Source of the DNA: JAFGJU01 sp964570935
GTDB taxonomy: Bacteria > Eisenbacteria > RBG-16-71-46 > JAFGJU01
Direction of reading: 5' to 3'
DNA: 51,605 nt
Assembly (NCBI GenBank): GCA_964570935.1
Contig: CAZMZP010000045.1
Location: forward strand, 1 to 51,605
Made by a program: the position numbers and the translations under genes. Below the pieces are notes generated by a model. The model was not told the origin of the DNA. It saw nothing but the letters and a program-made list of their open reading frames with translations, and did no database searches. This document shows, one piece after another, positions 34,328-44,500 of this stretch (positions within the stretch are counted from its first letter, which is position 1; every line of letters begins with the position of its first letter).

Positions 34328-35997
34328 TTTGTCTCGCCCTCCCCCGCGCCGCGGAGCATCGGGATCTTGACTCCGTCTCTCAGTGCGACTTCAACGGCCT
34401 CTTCGTAGCCGGCGTCGGCGTGTCTTGCCACTCCGATGCCGGGGTCGTTCGTGAGCACCAGCTCGAGCCGCTTCTCGGCGCTGTCAGTGCCGTCGGCCAC
34501 GATCACCATTCCCGCGTGTATCGAGTTGCCGATCCCGACTCCGCCGCCGTGATGCACGGACACCCAGGAGGCGCCGGAAGAGACGTTGAGCAGCGCGTTC
34601 AGGACCGGCCAGTCGGCCACCGCGTCGCTGCCGTCTTTCATGCCTTCCGTTTCCCTGTACGGCGAGGCGACCGACCCGCTGTCCAGATGGTCTCTGCCTA
34701 TGACCACCGGGCAGGAGATCTGGCCTTTTCGAACCATCCGGTTGATGACCTTGCCGAAGCGCGCGCGCTCGCCGTAGCCCAGCCAGCAGATCCTGGCAGG
34801 CAGACCCTGGAACTTGACGCGCTCGGAGGCCAGGGGGATCCATCGCGCGAGTATCTTGTCTTCCGGAAACTCCTTGAGTATGACCTCGTCGGTCCGGCGT
34901 ATGTCCTCCGGGTCTCCCGACAGAGCCACCCATCTGAACGGGCCCTTGCCCTTGCAGAAGAGCGGCCTCACGTAGGCCGGAACGAACCCCGGATACGAGA
35001 ACGCGTCCGCCACGCCGGCCTTCAGAGCCTGCTGCCTCAAGTTGTTTCCGTAGTCGAACAGGACCGAGCCCCTCTTCTTCATCTCCAGCATGGCCTGGAC
35101 CTGGACGCCCATCGATTCAATCGCCTTCTTGACGTACTCGGACGGGCAGTTCTTTCTCAGGGTCCGTGCTTCCGCCAGCGTCATCTTGCCCGGCACGTAA
35201 CCCTCGAGCGGGTCGTGGGCCGAGGTCTGGTCGGTCACCACGTCGGGCACGACTCCCCGCTTCACTATCTCGGGATGCACCTCGGATGCGTTGCCCACGA
35301 GCCCGACTGAGAGCGGCTCGCGGCGTTTGACTGCCGCCTGGCAGAGCTTGAGCGCTTCGTCCAGGTCCTCCACCATCATCTCGCAGTAGCCTGTGCGCAG
35401 CCGTTTCTCAGCGCGGGCGGGGTCCACCTCCACATCCAGGCACACGCCGCCGTTCATCGTCACGGCCAGCGGCTGAGCTCCTCCCATTCCACCCAGCCCG
35501 GCGGTCAGCACCAGCCTCCCGGAGAGGTCGGACTTGAAGTGCTGTCTGGCGCACTCGGCGAGTGTCTCGAAGGTGCCTTGTAATATGCCCTGCGTGCCGA
35601 TGTATATCCAGCTGCCGGCCGTCATCTGTCCGTACATCGTGAGGCCGGCTGCCTCCAGCTCCCAGAAGGACTCCAGAGTCGCCCATGCCGGGACCAGCAT
35701 GGCGTTCGATATGAGCACGCGGGGCGCCATGTCGTGAGTCCTGAAAACTCCGACGGGCTTGCCCGACTGGACGAGCAAAGTCTCGTCGTTGCCCAGCCGC
35801 CTGAGCTCTCTCACGATGGCGTCGAAGCACTCCCAGTTTCTGGCGGCCTTGCCCGTGCCGCCGTACACGATGAGCTCGTCGGGCTTCTCGGCCACCTCCC
35901 TGTCGAGGTTGTTCATCAGCATCCGCAGTGCCGCCTCCTGCTGCCAACCCTTGCAGGAAATGTCGCGTCCCCTGGGCGCCTTAATGTCTCTTGTCAT
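34324..35997 (-). CDS. hutU: Urocanate hydratase HutU
   Basis: HutU converts urocanate to imidazolone propionate using a tightly bound NAD+. The 557-residue length is normal for the family. Signatures include VYGGTGKAARNW (about 44-55), the NAD-binding TAGLGGMGGAQPLAVTMNGG (about 165-184) and the active-site CWLGYGERARFG (about 406-417). GAGAGG precedes the ATG. It is the first of three hut genes in the unit. hutH, which makes urocanate, is not in the window. Confidence 0.97.
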   Translation of the reverse strand: MTRDIKAPRGRDISCKGWQQEAALRMLMNNLDREVAEKPDELIVYGGTGKAARNWECFDAIVRELRRLGNDETLLVQSGKPVGVFRTHDMAPRVLISNAMLVPAWATLESFWELEAAGLTMYGQMTAGSWIYIGTQGILQGTFETLAECARQHFKSDLSGRLVLTAGLGGMGGAQPLAVTMNGGVCLDVEVDPARAEKRLRTGYCEMMVEDLDEALKLCQAAVKRREPLSVGLVGNASEVHPEIVKRGVVPDVVTDQTSAHDPLEGYVPGKMTLAEARTLRKNCPSEYVKKAIESMGVQVQAMLEMKKRGSVLFDYGNNLRQQALKAGVADAFSYPGFVPAYVRPLFCKGKGPFRWVALSGDPEDIRRTDEVILKEFPEDKILARWIPLASERVKFQGLPARICWLGYGERARFGKVINRMVRKGQISCPVVIGRDHLDSGSVASPYRETEGMKDGSDAVADWPVLNALLNVSSGASWVSVHHGGGVGIGNSIHAGMVIVADGTDSAEKRLELVLTNDPGIGVARHADAGYEEAVEVALRDGVKIPMLRGAGEGETK

Positions 35998-36012
35998 GGC
36001 TTGGCCTCTCTT

Positions 36013-38154
36013 TCAACTGCGGCTGCCGCGACTGTCGCACTCCGCCCCCGTTCCTGGCCTGCTGGCCTCCCGGCGCCTGCCGTCGGACGTCCCCTCCAGC
36101 CGGCTGAACCACCCGGACACCACGGACGGGAGCTCGGCCGCCGTGCATCTCCGGATGGCGGCCGGCAGCGACTTCTGGAATACCGGCCCGTAGCTGGCTC
36201 TGGCTATTCTCGGGTCGATGATGACGACCGCGCCTCTGTCGGTGCGTCTTCTTATGAGTCTGCCGAAACCCTGACGCAGCCTGATGACTGCCTCCGGCAG
36301 CAGATAATCCGTGAACGGTTCCTTGCCCTCCTCCTGGAGAGCCTCCGAACGAGCCTGAACGAGCGGGTCGTCAGGAACAGAGAAAGGTAACCTAACCAGC
36401 ACCAACATCTCAAGAGCTTCTCCCGGCAGGTCTATCCCCTCCCAGAAGCTGGACGTGCCCAGGAGAACCGCCCTGTCGGCGGTCCTGAACGCGTCCATTA
36501 TCTCGCTTCTCGCGCCGTCGATGCCCTGGCCCAGGACCGAGAAGCCCAGGTCCGTCAGTTCTCCCGTCACCGACTCGTGCACGCGTCTCAGCATCTCGTA
36601 GGACGTGAACAACACAAGGGTCTTGCGAGGTTCCGCCGCCAGGAGCTGCCTCAATAGGGTCGCGGTCGCGCGGGCGAAACCCTCCGACCTGGGGTCCTCG
36701 AAGTCTTCGGGCACGGCGACGGCCACCTGTCTCGAGTAATCGAACGGGGAGCCTATGACGACGCGGCGCGGCTCGAACGCTCCGTCCAGTCCCATTCTGA
36801 ACACGAAATGCTCCAGGCTGCCGGCCACTGCCATGGTGGCCGAAGTCATCACGACCGACCTGAGGCCGGAAAACAGGTGCTCCCGCATGTCGTTCCTTGC
36901 CCAGACCGGGCAGGCCCTGACGGCCAGGTCGGCTCCGAATCTGTGCTCGACCCAGTACACGTGCTCCGACGAGGAACCTTCCCACAGGAACATGACGTCG
37001 GCGGCCAGTCTTCTCCATCGCTCGGCCGCTCCTGCGACCTCCGCCAGGATCTCTTCGGCCTCGCTCAGGAGCTCGGAATTCTCCTTCAGGAACTCGGCAA
37101 GGCCGTTCAACAGCTCCTCTACCCTGGAGCACGAGTAAGCCGCCTGTTCGAACTCGGCCGGGATGGAGAACCTGTCTCCGCCGAAGCGCACCGCCGTCGA
37201 CGACCCGAACCCCGCCAGCAGCTCGGAGAGCCGGGCGAACGCCCTGTCGGACAGCGCGGACAGCTCGGCCAGCGCCGCCTCGAACTCCTGCGTCATGGAG
37301 GAAAACGAAAGCCGTCTCAGCTTGGGGACCCTCCTGGACAACTTCCTGCGGACGGACGGGAGTATGCCTCTGGAGGAGACAAGCCGGTCCGTCTCCTTCC
37401 TCAGACGCTCGCCCGTGACCTCCACCCCGAAGTGGTCCGTGGCCACCCTCTCTATGTTGTGAGCCTCGTCCATCACGAGCTTGTCGTACTCGGGCAGGAG
37501 CGTCCTGCCGCACGTGACGTCCGAGAACAGCAGCGAATGGTTCACTATGACGATGTTGGCCTGGGAGGCCTTGCGCCGCGCGGCTCTCCAGTAGCATCCG
37601 GCCGCGCGCGGGCAGGCGGCGGCAAGGCAGGTGCTCGAATCGGACTGCACCTGCTCCCACAGCCGGAAGTCTTCGGAAGACGCGGCCTCGCCCACATCAC
37701 CGTTATGGAAGAGCTTCAACTCCGAGGCCACGAGTCTCACGAAAGACCCCACCTTCTCGTCCGCCGCCGATTCAGAGAGGTCTCTCCACTTCCTGAGACA
37801 CAGGTAGTTTCCCCTGCCCTTGAGAGCAGCCGCCGTGAACCCGGCGCGGAAGATCCTTCTCAGAACGGGGATGTCCCTTTCTATGAGCTGTTCCTGGAGG
37901 TTTTTTGTGTTGGTGGATATCAGGACGCGGCTGTCGGTGGCCAGCGAAACCGCCAGAGACGGCACGAGATACCCTATCGACTTGCCCACGCCCGTGGCCG
38001 CCTCTATCACCAGGGAGCCGCCGTCGGTCAGCGCCGACAGCACCTCTTCCGCGAACTGAATCTGCTGCGGCCTGGGCTCGTAGTCGGGTATCTCACTCGA
38101 CAGTCTTCCTCCAGGCGAGAAGATATCCCTCATGGCGGCGACGTCTGAACGCAA
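36013..38154 (-). CDS. dinG: DinG-family iron-sulfur DNA helicase
   Basis: This superfamily 2, XPD/DinG-type 5'-3' helicase of 713 residues has Walker A EAATGVGKSIGYLVP (about 52-66) and the DEAH box VMDEAHNIER (about 229-238). Four cysteines suit a 4Fe-4S cluster: one in YLCLRKW (about 119) and three in STCLAAACPRAAGC (about 174-187). The late helicase motif is GFGRLIRRRTDRGAVVIIDPRI. The start is ambiguous: TTG at 38154 after AGGAAAGGAA, or ATG at 38133 without a clear ribosome site. It lies 43 bases after the thiC-like gene and 15 before hutU. Confidence 0.88.
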   Translation of the reverse strand: MRSDVAAMRDIFSPGGRLSSEIPDYEPRPQQIQFAEEVLSALTDGGSLVIEAATGVGKSIGYLVPSLAVSLATDSRVLISTNTKNLQEQLIERDIPVLRRIFRAGFTAAALKGRGNYLCLRKWRDLSESAADEKVGSFVRLVASELKLFHNGDVGEAASSEDFRLWEQVQSDSSTCLAAACPRAAGCYWRAARRKASQANIVIVNHSLLFSDVTCGRTLLPEYDKLVMDEAHNIERVATDHFGVEVTGERLRKETDRLVSSRGILPSVRRKLSRRVPKLRRLSFSSMTQEFEAALAELSALSDRAFARLSELLAGFGSSTAVRFGGDRFSIPAEFEQAAYSCSRVEELLNGLAEFLKENSELLSEAEEILAEVAGAAERWRRLAADVMFLWEGSSSEHVYWVEHRFGADLAVRACPVWARNDMREHLFSGLRSVVMTSATMAVAGSLEHFVFRMGLDGAFEPRRVVIGSPFDYSRQVAVAVPEDFEDPRSEGFARATATLLRQLLAAEPRKTLVLFTSYEMLRRVHESVTGELTDLGFSVLGQGIDGARSEIMDAFRTADRAVLLGTSSFWEGIDLPGEALEMLVLVRLPFSVPDDPLVQARSEALQEEGKEPFTDYLLPEAVIRLRQGFGRLIRRRTDRGAVVIIDPRIARASYGPVFQKSLPAAIRRCTAAELPSVVSGWFSRLEGTSDGRRREASRPGTGAECDSRGSRS

Positions 38155-38197
38155 AGGGGGTTCCTTTCCTCGGAGGAGCCTCGAGCCGGGGGTGGAT

Positions 38198-39487
38198 TCA
38201 GCTCTTGCCTCTGAAAACCGGGGAGCTCTTCTTCATCGCACAGAAATCAGAGCACATCGTGCAGAACTCAGGGTCTCTCGGCGGGCTCGACGCGCGAACA
38301 GTCCTTGCACGCTCGGGGTCAATGGCCATGCTGAGCTCCTTCTCCCAGTCGAGAGCACGCCTGGCTTCGGAAATACGCCTGTCCCAGTCCGCGGCGCCCG
38401 GCAGGCCCCTGGCCACGTCCGCGGCGTGTCCCGCGATCCTGGAGGCCATGACCCCCGCCCGCACGTCCTCGACTGAGGGCAAGCGCAGGTGTTCCGAAGG
38501 CGTGACGTAGCAGAGAAAGTCGGCTCCCTTCGCGGCGGCCAGAGCGCCTCCGATCGCGCCCACTATGTGGTCGTAGCCGGGCGCAACGTCGGTCACCAGC
38601 GGCCCCAGTACGTAGAACGGCGCCCCGTCGCACGTGCTCTTCTCGATGGACACGTTGGCCTCGACCAGATGCAGGGGCACGTGGCCGGGACCTTCCACGA
38701 TCACCTGCACCCCGGCGGCCCTGGCCCTGCGGACCAGCCCACCGATCACCAGCAGCTCTCCGAACTGCGCTGCGTCGTTCGCGTCGGCCAGACAACCGGG
38801 CCTCATCCCGTCGCCGAGACTGAGGGTCAGGTCGTACTTCCTGGAGATGTCCAGCAAGTCGTCGAACCTCTCGTAGAACGGGTTCTCCTTGCCGTTTGTG
38901 TGCATCCACTCCAGCAGGATGGCTCCGCCCCTGCTCACAACGTCGGTCACCCTCGACAGTCTCCTGGCCTGCTCCATGACCGAAAACGTGACGCCGCAGT
39001 GCACGGTGACGAAGTCCACGCCGTCTTCGGCGTGAAGCTCGACAGCGGCCAGCATCTCGTCTCCGGAGAGCTCCGACGTGCGCCTGCCTGCCCGCATGGC
39101 GTCGGACGCGCTCTCGTATATGGGCACGCTGCCCAGCGGCACGCAGCATCTCTCGACGATCGCCCTCCGTATCTCCCGCAAGTCGCCGCCCGTGCTCAAG
39201 TCCATTACGGCGTCGGTGCCCGCATCGATGGCGGCCTTGAGCTTGCAGAGCTCGTTCTGGAGGTCGCAGTCGTCGGGAGAGGTGCCTATGTTGGCGTTCA
39301 CTTTCGCGCGCAGCCCCTCGCCTATGGCGCAGGGTTTCTTCAGTTCTCTATTGCTGTTCTTGGGTATCACAATCCGACCCGCCCGAACCCCATCCAGGAT
39401 CGTCTGCGCCGGGACTCTCTCAGCCCTGGAACTCATTTCCATTTCGGGGGTTATCTTGCCCTGGCGGGCGGCTTCAAGCTGATTCAT
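38198..39487 (-). CDS. thiC: ThiC-family radical SAM enzyme (HMP-P synthase, or BzaF-like)
   Basis: The 429-residue protein is the short form of ThiC, which turns aminoimidazole ribotide into the thiamin pyrimidine. It shows KVNANIGTSPDDCDL, AVMDLSTGGDL, SLGDGMRPGCLADANDAAQF, VIVEGPGHVPLHL and LGPLVTDVAPGYDHIVGAIG. It ends with the radical SAM cysteine motif CTMCSDFC, that is CX2CX3C, rather than the CX2CX4C I recall for long ThiC. Relatives such as BzaF use the same substrate to make the lower ligand of cobamides, so thiC is the default name, not proof. AAAGGAAGC precedes the ATG. No TPP riboswitch is visible upstream. Confidence 0.82.
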   Translation of the reverse strand: MNQLEAARQGKITPEMEMSSRAERVPAQTILDGVRAGRIVIPKNSNRELKKPCAIGEGLRAKVNANIGTSPDDCDLQNELCKLKAAIDAGTDAVMDLSTGGDLREIRRAIVERCCVPLGSVPIYESASDAMRAGRRTSELSGDEMLAAVELHAEDGVDFVTVHCGVTFSVMEQARRLSRVTDVVSRGGAILLEWMHTNGKENPFYERFDDLLDISRKYDLTLSLGDGMRPGCLADANDAAQFGELLVIGGLVRRARAAGVQVIVEGPGHVPLHLVEANVSIEKSTCDGAPFYVLGPLVTDVAPGYDHIVGAIGGALAAAKGADFLCYVTPSEHLRLPSVEDVRAGVMASRIAGHAADVARGLPGAADWDRRISEARRALDWEKELSMAIDPERARTVRASSPPRDPEFCTMCSDFCAMKKSSPVFRGKS

Positions 39488-39509
39488 CTATATGCTTCCT
39501 TTCGTCTCG

Positions 39510-39530
39510 ACACGGTCACTTCGACCGCGT
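39510..39530 (-). other. Hairpin in the 5' leader of the thiC-like gene
   Basis: On the minus strand ACGCGGTC pairs with GACCGTGT (one G-T wobble) around GAAGT. It lies between the promoter and the ribosome site. No riboswitch class is recognised. Confidence 0.4.
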
Positions 39531-39544
39531 CCTGATCCAGTTTC

Positions 39545-39573
39545 AATATAAGCCCTGGGGGCCGCCAAGTCAA
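39545..39573 (-). promoter_or_regulatory. Sigma70-type promoter of the thiC-dinG-hut unit
   Basis: On the minus strand TTGACT (39568-39573), a 17-base spacer and TATATT (39545-39550) form one of the best sigma70 matches in the window. The leader to the ATG at 39487 is about 50 bases. Confidence 0.75.
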
Positions 39574-39623
39574 GGACAGCGCGGGTGTGGGCGGGACAGC
39601 GCGGTTTGGGCGGGACAGCGCGG
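39574..39623. repeat. Three tandem copies of an 11-base motif next to the thiC promoter
   Basis: GGACAGCGCGG starts at 39574, 39594 and 39613, with spacer segments that are also similar (GTGTGGGC, TTTGGGC). The array abuts the -35 box of the promoter at 39545-39573, so it may be a regulator-binding array or a slippage product. Confidence 0.7.
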
Positions 39624-39695
39624 CCCCGTGGCGGGAGAATGAGTCAGTGCGGCCGCACAACGTGTATGCCGGTCCGGAAGGCGATTGGCCGGGCC

Positions 39696-41522
39696 TCAGA
39701 ACTTACCTTCGAGGCCCACGTGTATCTTGCCCGAGCTGAATGACTCGCCGGCGGGTATGCCCAGGTCTATGCCCGCCAGACCCAGCAGCGACGGGACCCT
39801 GAGTCCTATGCCGTAACCGTAGTGGAACCTGTCGGCTGTGGAGGCGGCCCGCGTCGAAGCGTAGCCGCAGTCCAGGAACACGAACGCCCTGCCGCCGTCT
39901 CCACCCACGGCAAGGCCGTATTCGAGCTGGAGCGAGCCCACTGTCTCGGCCAGGAACTGCCTCTCGGGATATCCTCTCAGGGTGTTCTTGCCCCCCAAAG
40001 AAAACAGTTCGTCGCCGGCGACCAATCCCCTGCCCTCCAGGACCGCGCAAACAACGGCGTCGAGGACGACAAGCTGGCTGCCCCGGACTCTTCCCTGAAG
40101 GAGCGCTCCGCCTTCGAGCGTGGAGAACACCCGGCTTTCGTTCTTCCCGTCGCCCACCACCTGGTCAAGACGCACCACCTTCCTCCGTCCCCTGCTGAAT
40201 TCCAGCGACGTGAGGAGAGAGTTCCGTGATAGCCAGGACGGTTCACCCACCAAGAGCTCCGCACCCGCCAGCCACGCCACCCTCGTGGCGCGAGAGCGCG
40301 ACCCGTCCGTGTTCAGAGTCTTCTCGAAGCTCGCGCCGACCTGGCCGGAGAGCCCCCGCCAGACCGGAACCTTGGCCGAAACGGCGAGAGAAGTCCTGGC
40401 GAAGAATGTGTCCCTGGCCGCGTGCTCGAACGACACGGTGGACGAGAACGGCAGCCCGCTCACCCACGGCTCGGTGTACAGGAAACGGAGTGAGGACGTC
40501 TTGTTACCCGCGGCCTCCCAGCCGGCGCTGGCGCTCCTGCCGCTCCCGGCAAGGTTCAACACGGACAGCGACAGCGCACCCGTTATCTCGTTCGTCCGTC
40601 CCCTGAACCCCACGGCTCCAGCGACGGAGGACGTCTTCTTGTCCTTCACCGGAATCGAGACCGTCACGCCGTCGCCCTGAGAACGGGTCAGGACCGGCTC
40701 TCCGACGTCCTCGAAAAGCCCCGTGCGGCGGAGGGCCGTGAGCCCCTGACGGAGCTTCGTCTCGCTGTACAGGTCTCCCTGTTTCACTCCCAGCACCCTC
40801 TGGAGCGGCCGCGGCTTCAGGGCGCCGGATTCGACCAGTCTCACCTCACTCACCCTGGCCAGCGGACCCTCGTCAATCAGGAACGCGAACGAGACGGCGT
40901 CTTCTTCCAGCCGGAACTCATCGGCCCGGACTCGGGCGAACGGGAGTCCCGCGTCCGCCAGGAAGCTCAGGATGTTCTCACAAGCCTTCTGCATCACGCC
41001 GTCCGCAAGCCGGGTGCCCGTGGTAATCCCACCCGCGGCCGCGAGCTTCTCGCCCGGAGCGGTCCTGTTTCCGACGAACCTGACTTCGCCGGCCACCGCC
41101 GGCCTGCCCTCGGTCACGTGGACCACGGCGCGGTTCTCCTCCACGCCCGCGGCGAACACGACGCTGTCAATCGACGCGTTGAGATAACCGTCCCGGCCGT
41201 AGGCGTCCAGCAGGGCCCGTCGCACCCTCACCTCGGTGCTGTCGGCCCACGGTCTGACCGCCGACCTTGCCGCGCCGCCAGCCAGAACCTCCGCGCCGCC
41301 AGCGCCCCAGCACCCGGAAGCGTCCAGCACGGACAGAAGCCTGCCGGACGACAGCGCGCTGTTGCCCGCGAAGGACACGTTGCAGGGGGCCCCGCACGCG
41401 CGCGGGGCGGCCGCGAGCGCGAATGCGAGCACGGCCAGCAGCATCGCGCGTGGCGCCGTCACCTGGACGCGTCCTGCGGCTGAAGTTGTGCGTGTGCCCA
41501 TGGCCTTGCCCGCGTTTGTCAT
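39696..41522 (-). CDS. Omp85-superfamily protein (BamA/TamA-like)
   Basis: From the ATG at 41522 the protein has 608 residues. It has a signal peptide (about 25-45), three or so POTRA-like domains (about 46-285; for example VRFVGNRTAPGEKL) and a 16-strand-type beta-barrel. The barrel contains FSLGGKNTLRGYPERQFLAETVGSLQLEYG, the strand and loop-6 pattern near VRGY/LRGY that marks Omp85 proteins, and ends VGLEGKF. Its ATG shares one base with the upstream stop (TGATG), so translation is coupled. The open frame continues to 41966 in a shadow frame of that gene; I reject the longer form. It may insert the protein encoded just upstream. Confidence 0.87.
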   Translation of the reverse strand: MTNAGKAMGTRTTSAAGRVQVTAPRAMLLAVLAFALAAAPRACGAPCNVSFAGNSALSSGRLLSVLDASGCWGAGGAEVLAGGAARSAVRPWADSTEVRVRRALLDAYGRDGYLNASIDSVVFAAGVEENRAVVHVTEGRPAVAGEVRFVGNRTAPGEKLAAAGGITTGTRLADGVMQKACENILSFLADAGLPFARVRADEFRLEEDAVSFAFLIDEGPLARVSEVRLVESGALKPRPLQRVLGVKQGDLYSETKLRQGLTALRRTGLFEDVGEPVLTRSQGDGVTVSIPVKDKKTSSVAGAVGFRGRTNEITGALSLSVLNLAGSGRSASAGWEAAGNKTSSLRFLYTEPWVSGLPFSSTVSFEHAARDTFFARTSLAVSAKVPVWRGLSGQVGASFEKTLNTDGSRSRATRVAWLAGAELLVGEPSWLSRNSLLTSLEFSRGRRKVVRLDQVVGDGKNESRVFSTLEGGALLQGRVRGSQLVVLDAVVCAVLEGRGLVAGDELFSLGGKNTLRGYPERQFLAETVGSLQLEYGLAVGGDGGRAFVFLDCGYASTRAASTADRFHYGYGIGLRVPSLLGLAGIDLGIPAGESFSSGKIHVGLEGKF

Positions 41523-44500
41523 CAGAAATGAGCCCTCATCTCGAGCCTGCCGTCCGTCACGAAATCCCCGCTGCTCCTCCTCGAGCTCACACTCGTCGAA
41601 AACGTCAGATGCTCGCCTGCCCTGTGGTCCAGCGAAAACAACAGCTCCGTCCGGTACGGCTGCACCAGCGCCGCGGAGGAGGCGGTGCTGAGCACGGCCG
41701 TGTCCCCGTCGTAGGACGACAGGGTGCACACGACGCGGACCCGGGTCGACGTCCGGACTCCGTACGTGGCGGAGGGAGCGACTTTGTAGACTTTGAGCCC
41801 GCTCCCCGTGCCGTCGTCCCTTAGGCCCGACAGCGACCCGTAAAGCTCCAGCTCGACGTTCCGCGCCGGCAGGAACTTGAGGTCCAGCGTGCTCTCGGTG
41901 CCGGTGAGATTGCCGCTGGCCGAGGCGCCCTGGTGGACCTCCACGCGTCGCGACTTCGTCTTCCACGACTGTTCCAGCTCGAACGTGAGAGTCCGGAGCG
42001 GTTCGCTCCTCAGCCGCACGGCGTTCTTTCTCTCTTCGGTCTTCTCGCGCACGTTCTCGTACTGATTGTTCAGCAGACCGGACACCTCGAACAGGTACCT
42101 CACCGCCGCGCTCCTGGACGGGGCCGAGGCTTCCAGTTCCTGCCTGATGAGGGAGCTTCCCCTCAGCGCCGAGCCGCGCTCGGTGTAAAGCGGACGCGCC
42201 AGCAGCCCGAACACGCCCTCGGCTTCGCCCAGGACTCCCGTTGAACGGAAGAGGCTCGAAGAGGTCAGGGTCTCCAGGACCCCCGACACTGAGGCCGTTC
42301 CATGCGCGGCGCCGGACTGTCCGCTGTCGGCCGCTCCCTTCGTCCCGAGCCCCTTGAAAGGCCTCAGAGTGAGCGTCGCGCTGGTCGCGGCGTCCGAGCT
42401 CAGGACGGAGGTGTCCAGTTTTGTGATGCCGACCTCGTAGTCGCCCGTTCCCCTGTAGGTGCCGGTGCTGTCGTAGTGGCCCTGACCCGAGCCCACGTAC
42501 ACGATGCTCTTGGAGCTCTGCTCGGCGTCCAGGCTCGTCACGTGATGGTTCACTTCGTAGCCGAGCCGGCCCGACCGCGTGGTCTGGGACACCGACAGTC
42601 TTCCCAGTTCAATGCGCCGATTGCCGGCCCCCAAATAGTCGTGAAGGTCACGCAGGGAATACTCGCACGACGCGCTCAGAGACCTCCACTTTGTCACCTG
42701 CAATCCCACGGTGTGAGTGAGCGCGTCGAAGCTCCTCGTCCTGTCGTCCGGGGTTCCGGCGTACTCGACTCTGTATTTCTCGTCTACCCTGACGGACAAC
42801 GGCCCCTTCCACCCGCTGGAGAGACCGGCGCCCGCCTCCCGCACCACCAGTCCCGAGCCGTCCCCCCGCTCTTTCACCTCGGAGTAGTAGCTGGCTGAAG
42901 GCACCAGTCTCCGCCCGGTGACCCTGGACGTGACGGACCCGATCGTCCTGGACGAGCCGGCCTCGGGGGCCGTACCGTCTCCGGAACCCACGGCGCTGGA
43001 GGCTCGCTCCAGCCTGGCCGAAACCGACAGCGGTCCGGTCAGCTCCGAGCCGTACACGAACCGGCTCGCGGAAAGGCCGGAAGAAGACGCCAGCCTCCCG
43101 TGGGCGAACGACACTGAAAGCGCGTCGACGGGACTGTAAGCGGTCTCGAGCTCCAGCCGGCGCTCGCCGCGGCCCGCGACAGAGCTGTCTTCCGCCGCCC
43201 ATCTCTCCGCATCGAAGGCGGCGTTCAGGTTTCCGAAAGTCCGGAATTCGTCGTCCGTGCTTCTCATTTTACCGGCGAAGCTCAGACGGCCCAGGGAGCG
43301 GCCCGCGAGGGAGAGGCCAGCCGGCGCCGTCTTCACGGTCACCGTTCCCGCCGCGCCCCGGTTGTCGCCGTCGTCTTTTCCCGACATGGTGTTCAGGTCG
43401 GCCTGGCTCAACGCGAGCTCACCCGCCACCTCGACGCCCCTCACCGAAAAGGTAGTCCTCACGTCCTCCACCCGCTTCGTGGCGGGCGCCGTCAGCGCCC
43501 GCGCCGGCACGTATTCGGCCTGATTCGGTCCGACGTAGGCGAAAAAGGTCTTCCCCGTCGCGTCCGCGGAAGCCACGTAGCTTCCCCTGCCGCCGCCGAC
43601 GTTCAGGAAGCTTACTTCGTACGCGCCCGCCCCGTCGGAAGCGTACTCGTACACGCTGACTCCCAGGGAGTCCACGGACACAAAATTGTAGTCTCCTTTG
43701 CCCGGGCCCACGTAAGTCGCGCCCCGCATGGTGCTGTTGCTGGATGCGTCACCCAGCTCCCGCAGAATGCTCTTTTCCTCGTCGCTGAGGCCGCTCTCTC
43801 CGAGAGACCTGTCGTCGGCCTCCGACACGGCCAGGAACTCCAGCCTCGCCAGTCCACCGGCGAAGCTCCTTCCCGCGCTCAGGGCGTAGAAGTTCTTCTG
43901 GTAGTCGCCGTAGCTGTACTCGTACTCCACGCGTATCCTGCTCTCACCGTGAACGGCGCGGGCGTTGGTGAAATACAGCTTGCCCGTCCCGTAGTCCATC
44001 CAGTAGTCGGCGCTCTCTCCTCTTCTGAGCCTCACGCCGTCCAGCCACACCCTCTCGGTACCGGCCATAACCACGCAGGCGGCGCCCGCGTCGGTGAGCA
44101 GCTGGTACGGTCCCTGCTTGCCTTCGACGCCAGTGAACTCCCGCGAAGTCCATCGGCCCCTTAGCGTGCTGCCGGCCGCAGTGAGCTCGGCGCCCCTGAC
44201 GTTGCCGGTGACCCGGGCACCCTCCAGCTTTCTGGCCACGTTTACCAGGGACGCGCCGTCCAGGACGAGCTCGCAGTCGCCGAAGGAGGCCGAGAAGGCT
44301 CTGGAGCGCATCTCCACCCTGATCTCGTCAAGCTCCCGAATCGATTCTGTCCTTCCCTCCGGCTGAATGGGCAAATCCCTGTCCGTCAGGACGGCGTTGA
44401 GCTCGAGCCCTCTGGTGATCTCTCCGCTGACATTCATGTCGAGGGATTGCTTCAGGCTGGCCTCGCGGTTCGACCCCAGCTCCACGGCGAACGTCTTGGT

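Noticed and set aside
39488..39695. TPP riboswitch upstream of the thiC-like gene
   Set aside because: I cannot find the CTGAGA core or the other conserved TPP elements; only a promoter, a short hairpin and direct repeats are present.
41523..41966. N-terminal extension of the Omp85 frame
   Set aside because: It is a shadow of the large outer-membrane gene, and a signal peptide follows the ATG at 41522.
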